Both the position numbers and the translations under genes were made by a program. Shown in pieces: positions 6,371 through 10,237 of a stretch of DNA of 10,237 nucleotides (its first letter is position 1; every line of letters begins with the position of its first letter). The stretch is from Proteobacteria bacterium UBA4457 (lineage in GTDB: Bacteria; Pseudomonadota; Gammaproteobacteria; Ga0077536). The notes under the pieces are model-generated. The model saw only the letters and a program-made list of their open reading frames with translations, was not told the origin of the DNA and made no database searches. The DNA is taken from positions 7,817 to 18,053 of the forward strand of contig DGOV01000102.1 in the NCBI GenBank assembly GCA_002390205.1. The letters are read 5' to 3'.

Positions 6371-7414
6371 CTCACTAATCATTCCTCTCAAAATATCTCC
6401 ATCTTCTGGAGTATTGACGGGAATACTAAATTCAACGTTTGTAACAATATCGGCGTACCTATCTTTGAGAATAGCAACAATATTATCGTAGGTACCAACG
6501 CATGCGTATTGATTTAAAACTTCATCTGAGATTCGTGAAGGCATTTCCTCCCATCGCTGGGCGCGAGACAGCAGCTTAAGCTCATCTGCCAAGCTCTCTA
6601 GCCCATGAGCTTCAAAAGCTGCCCTATATGCTGGGGTAGAAGCATAGAACGCAACTCGAGCTCGTATATCTCTTATTTTGGCCTGCAGGCTTTCTTCATC
6701 AGGGGCGGTCGCGATAAGAGGTTTAATACTCATGGAAAAATCTTTTATTGAGCGAGATGAGTTCCCTGCGCCACGATGAACGGCAGGCCACATTACATTT
6801 TTGATATATTCTGCAGTACAAACAGGATGTGGCCTCAACCCCTCGGAAACCTCGCCGGCAACTTCGCACATGTATGAGTTGACTGCGGCCAAATGGATTG
6901 GAATATCAGGGGTGTCAATGGGACCTGGATCGAACAGAGGCACTGCGAGGTTTATGTTGTAATGCTGTCCACTGAAATCAGGTTGTTCAGAACTTTGCCA
7001 TGCTCGCCAGATCTCTTTGACGGCAAGGACATACTCGCGCATCCAAGGTCCCGCAGGGGACCACTTTAAACCATAGCGACGTTCGATATGAGCTCGAACT
7101 TGCGTCCCCAATCCTAGTATGAAGCGTCCGCCTGAGAGGTTTTGTAAAGTCCAAGCACTCATGGCCGTCACCGCAGGACTTCGTGGAAAAGCGATCGCAA
7201 CCGCTGTACCGATACCGACGTTTCTCGTGGCGTTAGCGGCCAAGGCCATCACCACGTAAGGATCGAACTTCGTCTCCTCAAACATAATACTGTCGTAACC
7301 AAGCTCTTCCACTTTATGAGACTCTCGACCGATAGTCTGAAGATCAAACGGGGCCACTGGTTCTCGCAGACCCGGGTCAACTTTTCCTAAAGGTAAGAGC
7401 GTCTCTAGTTTCAT
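6356..7414 (-). CDS. Luciferase-like (LLM class) flavin/F420 oxidoreductase
   Basis: The protein belongs to the bacterial luciferase-like TIM-barrel family that uses reduced FMN or coenzyme F420. Seen directly: an N-terminal barrel strand with ESHKVEELGYDSIMFEETKFDPYV (residues 31-53), NVGIGTAVAIAFPRSP (65-80), and the hallmark SGGRFILGLGTQVRAHIERRYG (94-115). WMREYVLAVKEIWRAW follows. The overall look fits the subfamily annotated as F420-dependent LLM oxidoreductase (TIGR03617 type), but the cofactor and substrate cannot be read from sequence and no F420 synthesis gene is in the window. I take the ATG at 7414 (352 residues); TTG codons at 7423 and 7417 also follow the upstream in-frame stop, and no strong ribosome binding site decides. 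The exported-protein gene ends 36 bases upstream on the same strand. The 3' end overlaps the convergent GIY-YIG gene. Confidence 0.88.
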   Translation of the reverse strand: MKLETLLPLGKVDPGLREPVAPFDLQTIGRESHKVEELGYDSIMFEETKFDPYVVMALAANATRNVGIGTAVAIAFPRSPAVTAMSAWTLQNLSGGRFILGLGTQVRAHIERRYGLKWSPAGPWMREYVLAVKEIWRAWQSSEQPDFSGQHYNINLAVPLFDPGPIDTPDIPIHLAAVNSYMCEVAGEVSEGLRPHPVCTAEYIKNVMWPAVHRGAGNSSRSIKDFSMSIKPLIATAPDEESLQAKIRDIRARVAFYASTPAYRAAFEAHGLESLADELKLLSRAQRWEEMPSRISDEVLNQYACVGTYDNIVAILKDRYADIVTNVEFSIPVNTPEDGDILRGMISELRST

Positions 7415-7450
7415 CAACGCCAACTACGAATGAATGCCTTTTTAGACGCT

Positions 7451-8356
7451 TTACTTAACGATGAGATCTATTTGAAATGGATCGGCACCAACCTTGATAG
7501 CGTATATACGATCGGTATCTTCCACATAAGCCAGATCAACACTTACTGAATCGGTCATCTTGAAACGTATTTCAAACCCAGCAGTACTAGTATCAATGGT
7601 CTTCGCGGTCGTTAATGCGATACCGACTAACATCCGCTCAGCATTTTCAAAATTTGTAGCAGGTGTCAGATCGGCTTTTAATAATTTGGCTCGCATGGTA
7701 CCAGCTGGCATCTCAAAACCACCTTCACCTTCCCCTATAAAAACAGCATCGTCACCACCGTCACCCATAGAGTCGTAGACCTCATAAGTATAGGCGGGCG
7801 CTGGAGTATCTCCGCAATCCATAGCAGGATTCTCGGGATTTGCCTCTACCGCCCCAGACCGCTGTCCGGCATAAGCTGTAGTGCTATCAATAGTCCAACA
7901 TGATGTTCCAGAGCCCGTCGCCCCGTAAAGAGTCGTGCTATATTCCTCAGTATGCTTGACGCCTAACTTATTTTCTAACACCAAGACCATATGGCTATAA
8001 GTACCAAGTTCTATTTGACTATTGGTAGCCATATCAGCTTTTGCAGGATATGCGATCTCATGCGACACACCGGTATCGCTCTTGACCAAAAAGGAGCAGC
8101 TTTCCAGATCGTTAGTAACGTTATAAGGGTCAGCTGTGCACAACCCAAAACGGAAAATATTTATTTTATAATTATCTGGTAACTCTTTACACGCGGATCC
8201 CGTATTCCCATCTGTATCAGTCACAACTACGCCACCCACTCCGGCTATTATGGCTCCCCCGGCATTTCTAGTACAGGTAGTCTCTGTCTCAGCACCCACA
8301 TTTGCGAGGCATAGAAATAATAGGATTAGAGTGATTAGTGCTAGTTTAAGTTTCAT
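7451..8356 (-). CDS. Exported protein of unknown function with six mature cysteines
   Basis: I do not recognise this 301-residue protein. It opens with a textbook Sec signal peptide: MKLK, a hydrophobic core (LALITLILLFLCLA), and a VGA site that predicts cleavage after Ala22. The mature part has six cysteines (28, 56, 73, 87, 153, 181), an even number that could make three disulfides in the periplasm or outside. It is acidic and rich in Gly, Thr, Asp and Ser, with predicted beta character. Aspartate/glycine loops at 46-51 (TDTDGN) and 195-203 (DSMGDGGDD) could bind calcium; this is inference. A segment NYKINIFRFGLCTADPY (62-78) followed by SC at 86-87 looks like a domain motif. GAGGGT (sic: GAGGGT on the minus strand, 8368-8363) lies 6 bases before the ATG, so the start is firm. 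It stands 203 bases downstream of azurin and 36 upstream of the LLM gene, with no shared function evident. Confidence 0.85.
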   Translation of the reverse strand: MKLKLALITLILLFLCLANVGAETETTCTRNAGGAIIAGVGGVVVTDTDGNTGSACKELPDNYKINIFRFGLCTADPYNVTNDLESCSFLVKSDTGVSHEIAYPAKADMATNSQIELGTYSHMVLVLENKLGVKHTEEYSTTLYGATGSGTSCWTIDSTTAYAGQRSGAVEANPENPAMDCGDTPAPAYTYEVYDSMGDGGDDAVFIGEGEGGFEMPAGTMRAKLLKADLTPATNFENAERMLVGIALTTAKTIDTSTAGFEIRFKMTDSVSVDLAYVEDTDRIYAIKVGADPFQIDLIVK

Positions 8357-8376
8357 ATTGTCACCCTCGATGTCTA

Positions 8377-8382
8377 ATTATA
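8377..8382 (-). promoter_or_regulatory. candidate -10 element of the exported-protein gene
   Basis: A perfect TATAAT on the minus strand lies 20 bases before the ATG at 8356. Transcription would start near 8370, leaving a leader of about 14 bases that is mostly the ribosome binding site. No -35 consensus is seen at 16-18 bases; that position is occupied by an inverted repeat. Confidence 0.4.
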
Positions 8383-8396
8383 CTGAGCAAAACAGC

Positions 8397-8416
8397 GAAC
8401 TGGTCGAAAACAGTTC
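8397..8416. repeat. Inverted repeat over the -35 region of the exported-protein gene
   Basis: GAACTG (8397-8402) and CAGTTC (8411-8416) are perfect 6-base arms around eight bases. No T-run follows on either strand, so it is not an intrinsic terminator. It overlaps where the -35 of the TATAAT at 8377-8382 should be, as an activator or repressor site might. The rest of the 8357-8559 gap shows no gene and no clear azurin terminator. Confidence 0.4.
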
Positions 8417-8559
8417 TCACTATATTACGCACAGTACATAGAGTCCAATAGAATAAACCTTCAGAGCCTGACTTCTTGACTGAGGTAATACAATTCATAT
8501 TGTCTAAGGCACAAATTTAAGGCCGTCTCATGCAACGATATGCCAGGTGAAACGCAGAG

Positions 8560-9006
8560 CTAGTTGAGGGAGAAAGCGCCCTTCATCATTGCATAATGAC
8601 CGGGGAAGCTACAAAAGAACGTATACGATTCACCTGTCTTAAATGAACTAGCATTAACAGTGACTTCAGTTGTCTCACCACCACCAATCAAGCCAGTTTT
8701 CAGTAACACTGGAGCATCCGACGGAAGATATCCGCCCTCGGCACTATGAATCATATTAATAGACCCTATAACGGTTTGAAAGTCACTGTCTTTAACGACG
8801 ACTACATTGTGACCCATAATATTTGCTGGGAGCTTTCCAGTATGGTTCAACACAAGTTTAAACTCACCACATGAGACATCCATTTTTATCTCATTCACAT
8901 CGTACATCATCGAGTCTGACCCGCTTACAGTCACCTCACAAGTTCCGGCGAGTAACTGCAGTGGAAATATTAAAAATATAATTGCAAAGTAGCGCAGAGT
9001 TTTCAT
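8560..9006 (-). CDS. azu: Azurin, periplasmic type I blue copper protein
   Basis: Azurin shuttles single electrons in the periplasm, for example between cytochromes and terminal or denitrification enzymes. From the ATG at 9006 the protein has 148 residues: a 20-residue signal peptide ending LQLLA, then a 128-residue mature protein, the same length as P. aeruginosa azurin. Mature numbering coincides without gaps at the landmarks: disulfide Cys3-Cys26, copper ligands Gly45 (carbonyl), His46, Cys112 in CSFPGH, His117, and axial Met121 in AMMKG. His35 is kept. Trp48 of the Pseudomonas protein is Val here. An upstream TTG at 9039 keeps the frame open, but GAGGT at 9015-9011 lies 4 bases before the ATG and the ATG gives the proper signal peptide. 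Its physiological partners are not in the window; the flanking genes are unrelated to respiration. Confidence 0.97.
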   Translation of the reverse strand: MKTLRYFAIIFLIFPLQLLAGTCEVTVSGSDSMMYDVNEIKMDVSCGEFKLVLNHTGKLPANIMGHNVVVVKDSDFQTVIGSINMIHSAEGGYLPSDAPVLLKTGLIGGGETTEVTVNASSFKTGESYTFFCSFPGHYAMMKGAFSLN

Positions 9007-9021
9007 AGTGACCTCGTAAAT

Positions 9022-9039
9022 TTTATTCAATTTATTCAA
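9022..9039 (-). repeat. Tandem 9-base repeat in the azurin leader
   Basis: The minus strand reads TTGAATAAA twice in immediate tandem, 15 bases before the azurin ATG. It sits beside the inverted repeat at 9039-9062. It may be simple AT-rich slippage or part of a regulatory site. Confidence 0.5.
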
Positions 9040-9062
9040 AGATATATACGGACAAATATCTT
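9039..9062. repeat. Inverted repeat upstream of azurin
   Basis: AAGATAT (9039-9045) and ATATCTT (9056-9062) are perfect 7-base arms separated by 10 bases. The site lies in the 91-base gap between the helicase stop and the azurin ATG, where the azurin promoter must be if it has its own. A TATAAG at 9066-9061 on the minus strand could be its -10, but no -35 is convincing. No FNR/ANR-type TTGAT-N4-ATCAA box is present. Confidence 0.4.
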
Positions 9063-9097
9063 ATAAGGCTCAATCGACAAAAACATCTAGCACAAGC

Positions 9098-10237
9098 TTA
9101 TTTTTTCTTGACGCTTCGCTTACGTTTCTCAAAAGTTGAAGTTGTCTTACTCTCAGCCCGTCCTCTTAGAGGTTTCGTTGCTTTCCCTCTAGGCTGAGAG
9201 TGTTTGTGCTCCGATTTTTTGTTCGGGGCAGACTGATAGGAAGATAATTTAACAATCTTTTCCCCTTCGCCACTCGCCGGCTTAGTTCTTTTTCGTTCCT
9301 TGTGATCACCAGAGGTACGTTTTTTCTTTAAGTCAGAAGAAGCTTCCCCTCTATTTCTCTTGCTGCTATATCCCTTCTTATCAGAAGAATTATTACTTCG
9401 AGAGCGTCTTTCGCGATTATCACGGGGTTTGAAGCTGTCGGGCAATTTCTTAACAGAGATATCTTGTTCCAGCAATAATTCGGGAGAAATAGCTTTTAAA
9501 AAAAGCTCTGCGGCTTTCTTTGAGAACTCAACGTGAGTGTCCTCTTCATTAATGACAATTTTTCCCACGTCTCCGTGCTGGAGTCGTCCTACCTTACACA
9601 GCATAGGAAGCAACCAACGTGCCTCGATGTGGTCCTTACGTCCGGCAGAAAGCGCAAACCAAACACCTTGTGTGAAAGCGTGATTCGATCCGGACCTTTT
9701 TTCCCTATCATTGGATGAGTCAGCGCTTGGAACATCTTTTAGCGCCATAGACGCTAGTCGACCACCACGAAAAAGTCGTACAAAAGCGGCGGCGATTTTT
9801 TGTTCTCCATGACATTCAACGAGCTGTTTAACTAACTCAATCTCGTTCTCCGCAAGAGGTTCTAGAAATTCAGGTGCTTCCACTATCTTTTGGTCGTCGC
9901 GTTTTAAAATCTCCGATACCGATGGAGGCGCACCCCAAGTTGCGTTGACATTTGCATGCTTAAAAAGAATTTCAGTTCTACGACGAGCATTGCTCGGGAC
10001 CATAAGCACGGTGGTCCCTTTTCTACCAGCTCGACCGGTCCTTCCGCTGCGATGCAATAGATTTTGACTGTTTTTGGGGATATCAGCATGAATAACTAAC
10101 TCTAAGTTCGGCAGATCCAAGCCACGTGCCGCCACGTCAGTAGCAACACAAACTTTCGCACTGCCGCTGCGTAACGATTGAAGCGCATGAGTGCGTTCTT
10201 TTTGACTCAACTCTCCTGACAATGCAACAACAGAGAA
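9098..10237 (-). CDS. DEAD-box RNA helicase with DbpA-type domain (5' end outside window)
   Basis: This is the C-terminal 379 residues of an ATP-dependent RNA helicase; the frame is open to the window edge, so the N-terminal RecA-like domain with the DEAD motif lies outside. In visible-residue numbering, FSVVALSGELSQKER starts at 1, motif V (ATDVAARGLD) is at about 32-41, and motif VI (HRSGRTGRAGRKG) at about 62-74. Residues about 125-165 form a helical region. About 190-250 (GVWFALSAGRKDHIEARWLLPMLC...GDVGKIVI) resemble the DbpA RNA-binding domain, which in E. coli DbpA recognises 23S rRNA hairpin 92. The last 110 residues are a Lys/Arg/Ser-rich, probably disordered tail not found in E. coli DbpA. 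A role in 50S assembly or RNA remodelling is likely. I do not assign dbpA because the N-terminal half is unseen and several helicases share this layout. Confidence 0.9.
   Translation of the reverse strand, partial: FSVVALSGELSQKERTHALQSLRSGSAKVCVATDVAARGLDLPNLELVIHADIPKNSQNLLHRSGRTGRAGRKGTTVLMVPSNARRRTEILFKHANVNATWGAPPSVSEILKRDDQKIVEAPEFLEPLAENEIELVKQLVECHGEQKIAAAFVRLFRGGRLASMALKDVPSADSSNDREKRSGSNHAFTQGVWFALSAGRKDHIEARWLLPMLCKVGRLQHGDVGKIVINEEDTHVEFSKKAAELFLKAISPELLLEQDISVKKLPDSFKPRDNRERRSRSNNSSDKKGYSSKRNRGEASSDLKKKRTSGDHKERKRTKPASGEGEKIVKLSSYQSAPNKKSEHKHSQPRGKATKPLRGRAESKTTSTFEKRKRSVKKK

Noticed and set aside
8397..8416. Hairpin considered as azurin terminator
   Set aside because: There is no U-run after the stem on the minus strand, and it lies about 145 bases past the azurin stop, next to the promoter of the following gene.
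8250..8441. 63-codon plus-strand frame crossing the start of the exported-protein gene
   Set aside because: It is antisense to the signal peptide region and promoter, without a ribosome binding site or a recognisable product.
9007..9039. 11-codon extension of azurin from TTG 9039
   Set aside because: It would put charged residues before a proper signal peptide, it includes the tandem repeat, and the GAGGT site lies just before the internal ATG.
1..10237. CRISPR arrays, tRNA or rRNA genes, insertion sequences, phage or defence genes
   Set aside because: No regularly spaced repeats, cloverleaf sequences, transposase or integrase motifs or defence domains were found on either strand by reading.

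Overview
The window reads as a stretch of core chromosome from a free-living gammaproteobacterium. The best matches I can recall for ProB, MurJ, RibF, IspB and azurin are from Pseudomonas and its relatives. The gene order ispB | rplU-rpmA-obgE-proB | rpsT | murJ-ribF is also the one I know from pseudomonads. Base composition looks moderately AT-rich by eye (not counted). That, together with a luciferase-like oxidoreductase and an orphan exported protein, would fit a marine lineage, but this is inference.

Left part (1-2059): ribF (5' end only, running off the left edge) and murJ lie on the minus strand, with rpsT divergent on the plus strand. murJ and rpsT both appear to start at TTG. They share a short divergent promoter region; the rpsT promoter has a consensus -35 and a GC-rich discriminator.

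Middle (2092-5140): proB, obgE, rpmA and rplU form a minus-strand block transcribed from a promoter upstream of rplU. A strong symmetrical terminator splits it into rplU-rpmA and obgE-proB. The rplU/rpmA and obgE/proB junctions are tight and look translationally coupled. ispB (quinone side chain) diverges on the plus strand, followed closely by a small GIY-YIG family gene.

Right part (6356-10237): all genes are on the minus strand and look more accessory. From the right edge inward they are a DEAD-box RNA helicase with a DbpA-type RNA-binding domain and long basic tail (5' end outside the window), a complete azurin with signal peptide, an unrecognised exported protein with six cysteines in the mature part, and a stand-alone luciferase-like (LLM) oxidoreductase whose 3' end overlaps the GIY-YIG gene tail to tail.

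Functionally, the left and middle cover translation and ribosome assembly (S20, L21, L27, Obg), cell wall export (MurJ), proline synthesis (ProB), flavin synthesis (RibF) and respiratory quinone synthesis (IspB). The right adds a periplasmic copper electron carrier. I see no CRISPR array, insertion sequence, phage gene, tRNA or rRNA, and no convincing undescribed multi-gene system. The least explained items are the exported six-cysteine protein, the operator-like inverted repeats upstream of it and of azurin, and the missing conventional start signal of ispB. No gene-free stretch exceeds about 210 bases.
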